Of a DNA stretch of 64,000 nt, positions 39,482 to 51,712 are shown piece after piece. The notes below the pieces were generated by a model. It had not been told where the DNA came from. It searched no databases and worked only from the letters and a program-made list of their open reading frames with translations. Source of the stretch: Camelus bactrianus (Eukaryota; Chordata; Mammalia; Artiodactyla; Camelidae). The DNA is taken from contig NC_133546.1 of NCBI RefSeq assembly GCF_048773025.1, positions 92,521,104-92,585,103 of the forward strand, written 5' to 3'. Each line of letters starts with the position of its first letter. Within the stretch, counting starts at the first letter, position 1. Position numbers and translations under genes: made by a program.

Positions 39482-42400
39482 TTGAAAACTGCAGGAATTT
39501 CAAACCGGCACTTGGAAACAGACAGAGAAACCAGAGTAAAAGTTTCTCCTGCACCCGTTACCTTGGTGCTAGGTGAATGAACGTCTCTCCACATGCTCAG
39601 TTCTGAGAGATAAGTGTGTGTGAAAGCCGTCCTTCACCTAGCTTGTTGGGAACACAAAGTTCTTTTCAGTTGCAAACTCCAATCAATATATATATATGGG
39701 GAAGTACTAGCTCCAACTCGGTTTTACAGTGAAAACTGCAGGAAATTCAAACCGGCACTAGGAAACAGACTGAGAAACCAGAGTAAAAGTTTCTCCTGCA
39801 ACCCGTTCCCTTGGTGCTAGATGAACGAACGTCTCTCCACATGCTCATTTCTGAGAGATAAGTGTGTGTGAAAGACGTCCTTCACCTAGCTTGTTGGGAA
39901 CACAGTGCTTATTTTCAGTTGCAATCTCCACTCCATGCATATATAGGGGGAGGTACTAGCTCCAACTCGCTTTTATGGTGAAAACTGCAGGAATATCAAA
40001 CCGCCTCTAGGAAAAAGACTGAGAAACCGGAGAAAAAGTTCCTCCTGCAACCCGTTCCCTTGGTGCTAGGTGAAAGAACGTCTATCCTCATGCTCAGTTC
40101 TGAGAGATATGTGTGTGTGAAAGCCGTCCTTCAGCTAGCTTGTTGGGAACACAAAGTTTCTTTTCAGTTGCAATCTCCACTCCATACATATATATGGGTA
40201 GGTACTAGCTCCAACTCGGTTTTCCAGTGAAAACTGCAGGAAATTCATACCGGCACTAGGAAACAGACTGTGAAACCATAGTATAAGTTTAACCTGTAAC
40301 CCGTTCCCTTTGTGCTAGATCAACGAACGTCTCTCCACAAGCTTATTTGTGAGAGATAAGTGTGTGTGAAAGCCGTCCTTCACCTTGCTTGTTGGGAACA
40401 CAAAGTTTCTTTTCAGTTGCAAACTCCACTCCATACATATATAAGGGGAGGTATTAGATCCAACTCAATTTTACAGTGAAAACTGCAGGAACTTCAAACC
40501 GGCACTAGGAAACTGACTGAGAAACTAGAGTAAAATTTCTCCTGCAACACGTTCCCTTGGTGCTAGATGAACGAACGTCTCTCCACAAGCTTAGTTCTGA
40601 GAGGTAATTGTGTGTGAAAGCCGTCCTTCACCTAGATTGTTGGGAACACAAAGTTCCTTTTCAGTAGCAAACTCCACTCCATAAATATATATGGGGAGGT
40701 ACTAGCTCCAACTCGCTTTTATGGTGAAAACTGCAGGAATATCAAACCGGCACTAGGAAAAAGACTGAGAACCCTGAGTAAAAGTTTCTCCTGCAACCCG
40801 TTCCCTTGGTGCTAGGTGAACGAACGTCTCTCCACATAATTAGTTCTGAGAGATAAGTGTGTGTGAAAGGCGTAATTCACCTAGCTTGTTGGGATCACAA
40901 AGTTTCTTTTCAGTTGCAAAATTCACTCCATATATATATATGGTGAGATACTAGCTGCAACTCGGTTTTACTGTGAAAACTGCAGTAATATCAAACCGGC
41001 ACTAGGAAACAGACTGAGAAACCAGAGTAAAAGTTACTCCTGCAACCCTTTCTCTTGGTGCTAGGTGAACGAAATTCTCTCCACATGCTCATTTCTGAGA
41101 GATAAGTGTGTGTGAAAGCCGTCTTTCACCTATTATGATGGGAACACAAAGTTTCTATTCAGATGCAAACTCCACTCCATACATATATAGGGGGAGGTAT
41201 TAGATCCAACTCGGTTTTACAGTGAAATCTGCAGGAACTTCAAACCGGCACTAGGAAACTGACTGAGAAACTAGAGTAAAATTTCTCCTGCAACCCGTTC
41301 CCTTGGTGCTAGATGAACGAACGTCTCTCCACATGCTCAGTTCTGAGAGATAAATGTGTGTGAAGGCCGTCCTTCATCTAGCTTGTTGGGAACACAAAGT
41401 TTCTTTTCAGTTGCAAACTACACTCCATTCATATATAAGGGGAGGTACTAGCTCCAACTCGGTTTTACACTGAAATCTGCAGGAACTTCATACCGGCACC
41501 AGGAAAAAGACTGTGAAACCAGTGTAAAAGTTTCTCCTGCAACCCGTTCCCTTGGTGCTAGATGAACGAACGTCTCTCCACAAGCTTAGTTCTGAGATAT
41601 AAGTGTTTGTGAAAGCCGTCCTTCACATATCTTGTTGGGAACACAATGCTTATTTTCAGTTGCAAACTCCACTTCATGCATATATATGGGGAGGTACTAG
41701 CTAAAACTCGGTTTTACAGTGAAAACTGCAGGAAATTCAAACCGGAACTAGGAAACACACTGAGAAACCAGAGTAAAAGTTTCTCTTGCAAAGAGTTCCC
41801 TTGGTGCTAGGTGAACGAATGTCTCTCCACATGCTCAGTTCTGAGAGATAAGTGTGTGTGAAAGCCGTCCTTCACCTTGCTTGTTGGGAACACAAAGTTT
41901 CTTTTCAGTTGCAAATTCCACTCTATACATATATATGGGGAGGTACAAGATCCAACACGGTTTTATGGTGAAAACTGCAGGAACATCAAACCGGGAGTAA
42001 GAAACAGACTGAGAAAGAAGAGAAAAGTTTCTCCTGCCACCCGTTCCCGTGGTGCTATGTGAACGAACGTCTTTCCACGTACTCAGTTCTGAGAGATAAG
42101 TGTGTGTGAAAGCCGTCCATCACCTAGCTTGTTGGGAACACAAAGTTTCTTTTCAGTTGCAAACCCCACACCATACATATATATGGGGAGGTACTAGCTC
42201 CAACTCGGTTTTACAGTGAAAACTGCAGGAACATCAAACCGGCACTAGGAAACAGACTGAGATACTAGAGTAAAAGTTTTTCCTGCAACCCGTTCCCTTT
42301 GTGCTTGATGAACGAACGTCTCTCCACATGCTCAGTTCTGAGGGACAAGTGTGTGTGAAAGCCGTCCTTCATATAGCTTGTTGGGAACACAATGCTTATT

Positions 42401-42519
42401 TTCATTTGCAAACTCCACTCCATGCATATATAGGGGGTGGTACTAGATCCAACTCGGTTTTACAGTGAAAACTGCAGGAAATTCAAACCGGCACTAGGTA
42501 ACAGACTGAGAATCTAGAG

Positions 42520-44266
42520 AAAAAGTTTCTCCTGCAACCCGTTCCCTTGGTGCTAGATGAACGAAAGTCTCTCCACATGCTCAGTTCTCAGAGATAAGTG
42601 TGTTTGGAATCCGTATTTCACCTAGCTTGTTGGGAACACAAAGTTTCTTTTCAAATGCAAACTCCAATCCATACATATATATGGGGAGGTACAAGCTCCA
42701 ACTCGGTTTTACAGTGAAAACTGCAGGAACTTCAAACCGCCTCTAGGAAAAAGACTGAGAAACCGGAGAAAAAGTTCCTCCTGCAACCCGTTCTCTTGGT
42801 GCTATGTGAACGAACGTCTATCCACATGCTCAGTTCTGAGAGAAATGTGTGTGTGAAAGCCGTCCTTCAGCTAGCTTGTTGGGAACATAAAGTTTCTTTT
42901 CAGTTGCAAACTCCACTCCATACATATATATGGGTAGGTACTAGCTCCAACTCGGTTTTCCAGTGAAAACTGCAGGAAATTCAAACCGGTACTAGGAAAC
43001 AGACTGAGAAACCAGAGTAAAAGTTTCTCCAGCAACCCGTTCACTTGGTTCTCGATGAACGAACGTCTCTCCACAAGCTTAGTTCTGAGAGATAATTGTG
43101 TGTGAAAGCCGTCGTTCAAGTAGCTTGTTGGGAACACAAAGTTTCTTTTCAGTTGCAAACTCCACTCCATACATATATATGGGGAGGTACTAGCTCCATC
43201 TCCGTTTAAGTTGAAAACTGCAGGAACATCAAACCGGCACTAGGAAACAGACTGATAACCAGAGTAAAAGTTTCTCCTGCAACCCGTTCCCTTGGTGCTA
43301 GTGAACGAAAGTCTCTCCACATAATCCGTTCTAAGAGATAAGTGTGTGTGAAAGCCGTCCTTCACCTAGCTTGTTCAGAACACAAACTTTCTTTTAAGTT
43401 GCAAACTCCATTCTATACATATATATGCGGAGGAACTAGCTCCAACTCGGTTTTACATTGAAAACTGCAGGAACTTCAAACCGGCACTAGGAAACAGACT
43501 GAGAAACCAGAGTAAATGTTTCTCCAGCAACCCGTTACCTTGGTGCTAGATGAACGAAAGTCTCTCCACAAGCTTAGTTGTGAGAGATAAGTGTGTGTGA
43601 AAGCCTTCCTTCACCTTGCTTGTTGGGAACACAAAGTTTCTTTTCAGTTGCAAATTCCATTCCATACATATATATGGGGAGGTACTAGCTCCAACACGGT
43701 TTTACAGTGAAAACTGCAGGAACTTCAAACCGCCACTAGGAAACAGACTGAGATACCAGAGTAAAAGTTTCTCTTGCAACCCGTTCCCTTGGTCCTAGAT
43801 GAACGAACGTCTCTCTACATTCTCACATGTGAGAGAGAAGTGTGTGTGAAAGTCGTCCTTCATATAGCTTGTTGGGAACACAATGCTTATTTTCAGTTGC
43901 AAACTCCACTCCATGCATATATAGGGGGTGGTACTTGATCCAACTCGCTTTTACAGTGAAAACTGCAGGAACTTCAAACCGTCACTAAGAAAAAGACTGA
44001 GAAACCGGAGTAAAAGTTCCTCCTGCAACCCTTTCCCTTGGTGATAGTTGAACGAACGTCTCTCCACATGCTCAGTTCTGAGGGATAAGTGTGTGTGAAA
44101 GCCGTCCTTCAGCTAGCTTGTTGGGAACACAATGATTCTTTTCAGTTGCAAACTACACTCCATACATATATATGGGTAGGTACAACCTCCAACTCGGTTT
44201 TCCAGGGAAAACTGCAGGAAATTCAAACCGGCATTAGGAAACAGACTGTGAAACCAGAGTAAAAAT
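42520..44266 (+). repeat. K'-to-M block, copy 1 (9193-bp shift)
   Basis: K' V' G H I J L and the start of M, matched at 51713-53459 with a constant shift of 9193 bp (37 monomers). The right edge is where this copy switches M to S (CCCATGCAACACC) while the other continues in M. Confidence 0.8.
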
Positions 44267-44499
44267 TTCCCATGCAACACCTTCCCTTGTTGCTAGATGA
44301 ACGAAACTCTCTCCACATGCTCAGTTCTGAGAGATAAGTGTGTCTGAAAGCCGTCCTTCACCTAGCTTGTTGGGAACACAATGCTTATTTTCAGTTGCAA
44401 ACTCCACTCCATGCATATATAGGGGGAGGTAGTAGATCAAACTCTGTTTTATATTGAAAACTGCAGGAATTTCAAACCGGCACTAGGAAACAGACTGAG
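44251..44499 (+). repeat. M/S hybrid monomer
   Basis: Starts as type M (AAACCAGAGTAAAAATTTC), then becomes type S (CATGCAACACCTTCCC, GTGTGTCTGAAAGCC, GTAGTAGATCAAACTC). It removes N to R from this unit. Confidence 0.75.
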
Positions 44500-46240
44500 A
44501 AACCAGAGTAAAAGTTTCTCTTGCACCCGTTACCTTGGTGCTAGGTGAATGAACGTCTCTCCACATGCTCAGTTCTGAGAGATAAGTGTGTGTGAAAGCC
44601 GTCCTTCATCTAGCTTGTTGGGAACACAAAGTTTCTTTTCAGTTGCAAACTCCAATCAATATATATATATGGGGAAGTCCTAGCTCCAACTCGGTTTTAC
44701 AGTGAAAACTGCAGGAAATTCAAACCGGCACTAGGAAACAGACTGAGAATCCAGAGTAAAAGTTTCTCCTGCAACCCGTTCCCTTGGTGCTAGATGAACG
44801 AACGTCTCTCCACATGCTCATTTCTGAGAGATAAGTGTGTGTGAAAGAAGTCCTTCACCTAGCTTGTTGGGAACACAGTGCTTATATTCAGTTGCAATCT
44901 CCACTCCATGCATATATAGGGGGAGGTACTAGCTCCAACTCGCTTTTATGGTGAAAACTGCAGGAATATCAAACCGCCTCTAGGAAAAAGACTGAGAAAC
45001 CGGAGAAAAAGTTCCTCCTGCAACCCGTTCCCTTGGTGCTAGGTGAAAGAACGTCTATCCTCATGCTCAGTTCTGAGAGATATGTGTGTGTGAAAGCCGT
45101 CCTTCAGCTAGCTTGTTGGGAACACAAAGTTTCTTTTGAGTTGCAATCTCCACTCCATACATATATATGGGTAGGTACTAGCTCCAACTCGGTTTTCCAG
45201 TGAAAACTGCAGGAAATTCATACCGGCATTAGGAAACAGACTGTGAAACCATAGTAAAAGTTTAACCTGTAACCCGTTCCCTTTGTGCTAGATCAACGAA
45301 CGTCTCTCCACAAGCTTATTTGTGAGAGATAAGTGTGTGTGAAAGCCGTCCTTCACCTTGCTTGTTGGGAACACAAAGTTTCTTTACAGTTGCAAACTCC
45401 ACTCCATACATATATAAGGGGAGGTATTAGATCCAACTCAATTTTACAGTGAAAACTGCAGGAACTTCAAACCGGCACTAGGAAACTGACTGAGAAACTA
45501 GAGTAAAATTTCTCCTGCAACACGTTCCCTTGGTGCTAGATGAACGAACGTCTCTCCACAAGCTTAGTTCTGAGAGGTAATTGTGTGTGAAAGCCGTCCT
45601 TCACCTAGCTTGTTGGGAACACAAAGTTCCTTTTCAGTTGCAAACTCCACTCCATAAATATATATGGGGAGGTACTAACTCCAACTCGCTTTTATGGTGA
45701 AAACTGCAGGAATATCAAACCGGCACTAGGAAAAAGACTGAGAACCCTGAGTAAAAGTTTCTCCTGCAACCCGTTCCCTTGGTGCTAGGTGAACGAACGT
45801 CTCTCCACATAATAAGTTCTGAGAGATAAGTGTGTGTGAAAGGCGTAATTCACCTAGCTTGTTGGGATCACAAAGTTTCTTTTCAGTTGCAAAATTCACT
45901 CCATATATATATATGGTGAGATACTAGCTGCAACTCGGTTTTACTGTGAAAACTGCAGTAATATCAAACCGGCACTAGGAAACAGACTGAGAAACCAGAG
46001 TAAAAGTTACTCCTGCAACCCTTTCTCTTGGTGCTAGTTGAACGAACTTCTCTCCACATGCTCATTTCTGAGAGATAAGTGTGTGTGAAAGCCGTCCTTC
46101 ACCTATTATGATGGGAACACAAAGTTTCTATTCAGATGCAAACTCCACTCCATACATATATAGGGGGAGGAATTAGATCCAACTCGGTTTTACAGTGAAA
46201 TCTGCAGGAACTTCAAACCGGCACTAGGAAACTGACTGAG

Positions 46241-46487
46241 AAACTAGAGTAAAATTTCTCCTGCAACCCGTTCCCTTGGTGCTAGATGAACGAACGTCTC
46301 TCCTCATGCTCAGTTCTGAGAGATAAATGTGAGTGAAAGCCGTCCTTCAACTAGCTTGTTGGGAACACAAAGTTTTTTTCAGTTGCAAATTCCACTCCAT
46401 ACATATATATGATGAGGTACTAGCTCCAACTCGGGTTTCCAGTGAAAACTGCTGGAACTTCAAACCGGCACTAGGAAACAGACTCAG
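46241..46487 (+). repeat. B/N hybrid monomer
   Basis: Begins as type B (AAACTAGAGTAAAATTTC) and becomes type N (CTCCTCATGC, GATAAATGTGAGTG, AGTTTTTTTCAG, CGGGTTTCCAG). It skips C to M. Its copy at 56181-56427 lies exactly 9940 bp away. Confidence 0.8.
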
Positions 46488-46753
46488 AAACCAGAGTAAA
46501 ATTTTCTCCAGCAACCCGTTCCCTTGGTGCTAGATGAACGAACGTATCTCCACAAGCTTATTTCTGAGAGATAATTGTGTGTGAATGCCGTCCTTCACGT
46601 AGCTTGTTGGGAACACAAAGTTTCTTTTCAGTTGCAAACCCATTCCATACATATATTTAAGTAGGTAAAAGCACCAACTCGGTTTTCCAATGAAAACTGC
46701 AGGAACTTCAAACCGGCACTAGGAAACAGACTGAGAAACCAGAGTAAAACTTT

Positions 46754-48246
46754 CCCCTGCAACCCGTTCCCTTGTTGCTAGATGAAAGAACGTCTCTCCA
46801 CATGCTCAGTTCTGAGAGATAAGTGTGTGTGAAAGCCGTCCTTCACATAGCTTGTTGGGAACACAATGCTTATTTTGAGTTGCATACACCATTCCATGAA
46901 TATATAGGGTGAGGTATTAGATCCAACTCGGTTTTACAGTGAAAAATTCAGAAAATTCCAACCGGCACTAGAAAACAGACTGAGAAACCAGAGTAAAAGT
47001 TTCTCCTGCAAACAGTTCCCATGGTTCTAGATGAACGAACGTCTCTCCACATGCTCAGTTCTGAGAGATAAGTGTGTGTGAAAGCCATACTTAACTTAGC
47101 TTGTTTGGAAAATAAAGTATCGTTTCATTTGCAAACAATATTCCATAAATATATATGGGGAGGTACGAGCTCCAAATCGGTTTTACAGGGAAAACTGCAA
47201 GAAATTCAAAACGGCACTAGGAAACAGACTGAGAATCCAGAGTAAAAGTTTCTCATGCAACCCCTTCCCTTGTTGCTAGATGAACGAAAGTCTCTCCACA
47301 TGCTCAGTTCTGAGAGATAAGTGTGTCTGAAAGCCGTCCTTCACCTAGCTTGTTGGGAACACAATGCTTATTTTCAGTTGCAAACTCCACTCCATGCATA
47401 TATAGGGGGAGGTAGTAGATCAAACTCGGTTTTACATTGAAAACTGCAGGAATTTCAAACCGGCACTAGGAAACAGACAGAGAAACCAGAGTAAAAGTTT
47501 CCCCTGCAACCCGTTCCCTTGTTGCTAGATGAAAGAACGTCTCTCCACATGCTCAGTTCTGAGAGATAAGTGTGTGTGAAAGCCGTCCTTCATATAGCTT
47601 GTTGGGAACACAATGCTTTTTTGAGTTGCATACACCATTCCATGAATATATAGGGTGAGGTATTAGATCCAACTCGGTTTTACAGTGAAAAATTCAGAAA
47701 ATTCAAACCGGCACTAGAAAACAGACTGAGAAACCAGAGTAAAAGTTTCTCCTGCAAACAGTTCCCATGGTTCTAGATGAACGAACGTCTCTCCACATGC
47801 TCAGTTCTGAGAGATAAGTGTGTGTGAAAGCCATACTTAACTTAGCTTGTTTGGAAAATAAAGTATCGTTTCATTTGCAAACAATATTCCATAAATATAT
47901 ATGGGGAGGTACGAGCTCCAAATCGGTTTTACAGGGAAAACTGCAAGAAATTCAAAACGGCACTAGGAAACAGACTGAGAATCCAGAGTAAAAGTTTCTC
48001 ATGCAACCCCTTCCCTTGTTGCTAGATGAACGAAAGTCTCTCCACATGCTCAGTTCTGAGAGATAAGTGTGTCTGAAAGCCGTCCTTCACCTAGCTTGTT
48101 GGGAACACAATGCTTATTTTCAGTTGCAAACTCCACTCCATGCATATATAGGGGGAGGTAGTAGATCAAACTCGGTTTTACATTGAAAACTGCAGGAATT
48201 TCAAACCGGCACTAGGAAACAGACAGAGAAACCAGAGTAAAAGTTT
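46754..48246 (+). repeat. 747/746-bp tandem duplication of P, Q/R, S
   Basis: Three monomers (46754-47500) are repeated at 47501-48246. The Q/R fusion in both has the distinctive AACAGTTCCCATGG (NcoI site). A one-base difference in the T run near 47618 makes the second copy 746 bp. The matching region at 56.7 kb lacks this duplication. Confidence 0.8.
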
Positions 48247-51022
48247 CTCCTGCACCCGTTACTTTGGTGCTAGGTGAATGAACGTCTCTCCACATGTTCA
48301 GTTCTGAGAGATAAGTGTGTGTGAAAGCCGTCCTTCACCTAGCTTGTTGGGAACACAAAGTTTCTTTTCAGTTGCAAACTCCAATCAATATATATATATG
48401 GGGAAGTACTAGCTCCAACTCGGTTTTACAGTGAAAACTGCAGGAAATTCAAACCGGCACTAGGAAACAGACTGAGAAACCAGAGAAAAAGTTTCTCCTG
48501 CAACCCGTTCCCTTGGTGCTAGATGAACGAACGTCTCTCCACATGCTCATTTCTGAGAGAAAAGTGTGTATGAAAGACGTCCTTCACCTAGCTTGTTGGG
48601 AACACAGTGCTTATTTTCAGTTGCAATCTCCACTCCATGCATACATAGGGGGAGGTACTAGCTCCAACTCGCTTTTATGGTGAAAACTGCAGGAATATCA
48701 AACCGCCTCTAGGAAAAAGACTGAGAAACCGGAGAAAAAGTTCCTCCTGCAACCCGTTCCCTTGGTGCTAGGTGAAAGAACGTCTATCCTCATGCTCAGT
48801 TCTGAGAGATATGTGTGTGTGAAAGGCGAACTTCAGCTAGCTTGTTGGGAACACAAAGTTTCTTTTGAGTTGTAATCTCCACTCCATACATATATATGGG
48901 TAGGTACTAGCTCCAACTCGGTTTTCCAGTGAAAACTGCAGGAAATTCATACCGGCATTAGGAAACAGACTGTGAAACCATAGTAAAAGTTTAACCTGTA
49001 ACCCGTTCCCTTTGTGCTAGATCAACGAACGTCTCTCCACAAGCTTATTTGTGAGAGATAAGTGTGTGTGAAAGCCGTCCTTCACCTTGCTTGTTGGGAA
49101 CACAAAGTTTCTTTTCAGTTGCAAACTCCACTCCATACATATATAAGGGGAGGTATTAGATCCAACTCAATTTTACAGTGAAAACTGCAGGAACTTCAAA
49201 CCGGCACTAGGAAACTGACTGAGAAACTAGAGTAAAATTTCTCCTGCAACACGTTCCCATGGTGCTAGATGAACGAACGTCTCTCCACAAGCTTAGTTCT
49301 GAGAGGTAATTGTGTGTGAAAGCCGTCCTTCACCTAGCTTGTTGGGAACAAAAAGTTCCTTTTCAGTTGCAAACCCCACTCCATAAATATATATGGGGAG
49401 GTACTAGCTCCAACTCGCTTTTATGGTGAAAACTGCAGGAATATCAAACCGGCACTAGGAAAAAGACTGAGAACCCTGAGTAAAAGTTTCTCCTGCAACC
49501 CATTCCCTTGGTGCTAGGTGAAAGAACGTCTCTCCACATAATTAGTTCTGAGAGATAAGTGTGTGTGAAAGGCGTAATTCACCTAGCTTGTTGGGATCAA
49601 AAAGTTTCTTTTCAGTTGCAAAATTCACTCCATATATATATATGGTGAGATACTAGCTGCAACTCGGTTTTACTGTGAAAACTGCAGTAATATCAAAACG
49701 GCACTAGGAAACTGACTGAGAAACTAGAGTAAAATTTCTCCTGCAACCCGTTCCCTTGGTGCTAGATGAACGAACGTCTCTCCACATGCTCAGTTCTGAG
49801 AGATAAATGTGTGTGAAGGCCGTCCTTCATCTAGCTTGTTGGGAACACAAAGTTTCTTTTCAGTTGCAAACTACACACCATTCATACATAAGGGGAGGTA
49901 CTAGCTCCAACTCTGTTTTACAATGAAATCTGCAGGAACTTCATACCGGCACTAGGAAAAAGACTGTGAAACCAGTGTAAAAGTTTCTCCTGCAACCCGT
50001 TCCCTTGGTGCTAGATGAACGAACGTCTCTCCACAAGCTTAGTTCTGAGTATAACTGTTTGTGAAAGCCGTCCTTCACATAGCTTGTTGGGAACACAATG
50101 CTTATTTTCAGTTGCAAACTCCACTTCATGCATATATATGGGGAGGTGCTAGCTAAAACTCGGTTTTACAGTGAAAACTGCAGGAAATTCAAACCGGAAC
50201 TAGGAAACACACTGAGAAACCAGAGTAAAAGTTTCTCTTGCAAAGAGTTCCCTTGGTGCTAGGTGAACGAATGTCTCTCCACATGCTCAGTTCTGAGAGA
50301 TAAGTGTGTGTGAAAGCCGTCCTTCACCTTGCTTGTTGGGAACACAAAGTTTCTTTTCAGTTGCAAATTCCACTCTATACATATATATGGGGACGTACAA
50401 GATCCAACACGGTTTTACGGTGAAAACTGCAGGAACATCAAACCGGTACTAGGAAACAGACTGAGAAACCAGAGAAAAGTTTCTCCTGCCACCCGTTCCC
50501 GTGGTGCTAGGTGAACGAACGTCTTTCCACGTACTCAGTTCTGAGAGATAAGTGTGTGTGAAAGCCGTCCATCACCTAGCTTGTTTGGAACACAAAGTTT
50601 CTTTTCAGTTGCAAACCCCACACCATACATATATATGGGGAGGTACTAGCTCCAACTCGGTTTTACAGTGAAAACTGCAGGAAATTCAAACCCCCACTAG
50701 GAAACAGACTGATAACCAGAGTAAAAGTTTCTCCTGCAACCCGTTCCCTTGGTGCTAGTGAACGAACGTCTCTCCACATAATCCGTTCTGAGAGATAAGT
50801 GTGTGTGAAAGCCGTCCTTCAACTAGCTTGTTCAGAACACAAACTTTCTTTTAAGTTGCAAACTCCATTCCATACATATATATGCGGAGGGACTAGCTCC
50901 AACTCGGTTTTACATTGAAAACTGCAGGAACTTCAAACCGGCACTAGGAAACAGACTGAGAATCCAGAGAAAAGTTTCTCCTGCAACCCGTTCCCTTGGT
51001 GCTAGATGAACGAACGTCTCTC
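47820..51022 (+). repeat. R-to-H block, copy 1 (8945-bp shift)
   Basis: About 3.2 kb from the R half of Q/R through S T U V W X Y B C D E H into the next monomer. It matches 56765-59967 at a constant shift of 8945 bp (36 monomers). The shared oddities include GAGTATAACTGTTTG in C and CATACATAAGGGG in B. Confidence 0.85.
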
Positions 51023-51452
51023 CACAAGCTTAGTTGTGAGAGATAATTGTGTGTGAAAGCCGTCGTTCAAGTAGCTTGTTGGGAACACAAAGTTTCTTTT
51101 CAGTTGCAAACTCCACTCCATACATATATATGGGGAGGTACTAGCTCCATCTCCGTTTAAGTTGAAAACTGCAGGAACATCAAACCGGCACTAGGAAACA
51201 GACTGATAACCAGAGTAAAAGTTTCTCCTGCAACCCGTTCCCTTGGTGCTAGTGAACGAACGTCTCTCCACATAATCCGTTCTGAGAGATAAGTGTGTGT
51301 GAAAGCCGTCCTTCAACTAGCTTGTTCAGAACACAAACTTTCTTTTAAGTTGCAAACTCCATTCCATACATATATATGCGGAGGAACTAGCTCCAACTCG
51401 GTTTTACATTGAAAACTGCAGGAACTTCAAATCGGCACTAGGAAACAGACTG
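50711..51452 (+). repeat. H, I/G, H cluster
   Basis: Two H monomers (CTTGTTCAGAACAC, CATAATCCG) flank a monomer that starts I-like and ends as G (GTCGTTCAAG, CTCCATCTCCG). It is a local two-monomer amplification within the F-J group. The later copy at 59.65-60.9 kb has a different arrangement (H K' V' I/G H K'). Confidence 0.7.
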
Positions 51453-51712
51453 AGAAACCAGAGTAAATGTTTCTCCAGCAACCCGTTACCTTGGTGCTAG
51501 ATGAACGAACGTCTCTCCACAGGCTTAGTTGTGAGAGATAAGTGTGTGTGAAAGCCTTCTTTCAACTTGCTTGTTGGGAACTCAAAGTTTCTTTTCAGTT
51601 GCAAATTCCATTCCATACATATATATGGGGAGGTACTAGCTCCAACACAGTTTTACTGTGAAAACTGCAGGAACATCAAACCGGCACTAGGAAACAGACT
51701 GAGAAACCAGAG

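Larger units (their letters stand above)
34557..41018 (+). repeat. HOR unit 10 (26 monomers)
   Basis: Order: A B C D E, L/M/E hybrid, L M N O P Q R S/M, N O P Q R S T U V W X Y, 6462 bp in all. This equals unit 1 in length but not in content: it lacks F to K and makes up the number with an internal 1491-bp duplication and a triple hybrid. The equal length looks like coincidence. Confidence 0.8.
41019..45991 (+). repeat. HOR unit 11 (20 monomers), F-J group returns
   Basis: Order: A B C D E F K' V' G H I J L M/S T U V W X Y, 4973 bp in all. K' (near 42510) has GTGTGTTTGGAATCCG and TTCAAATGC. V' (near 42758) has GTCTATCCACATGC and GAGAAATGTG. F matches the monomer at 1244, G that at 1492 and J that at 2482, which links this domain to the left edge of the window. 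Confidence 0.8.
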
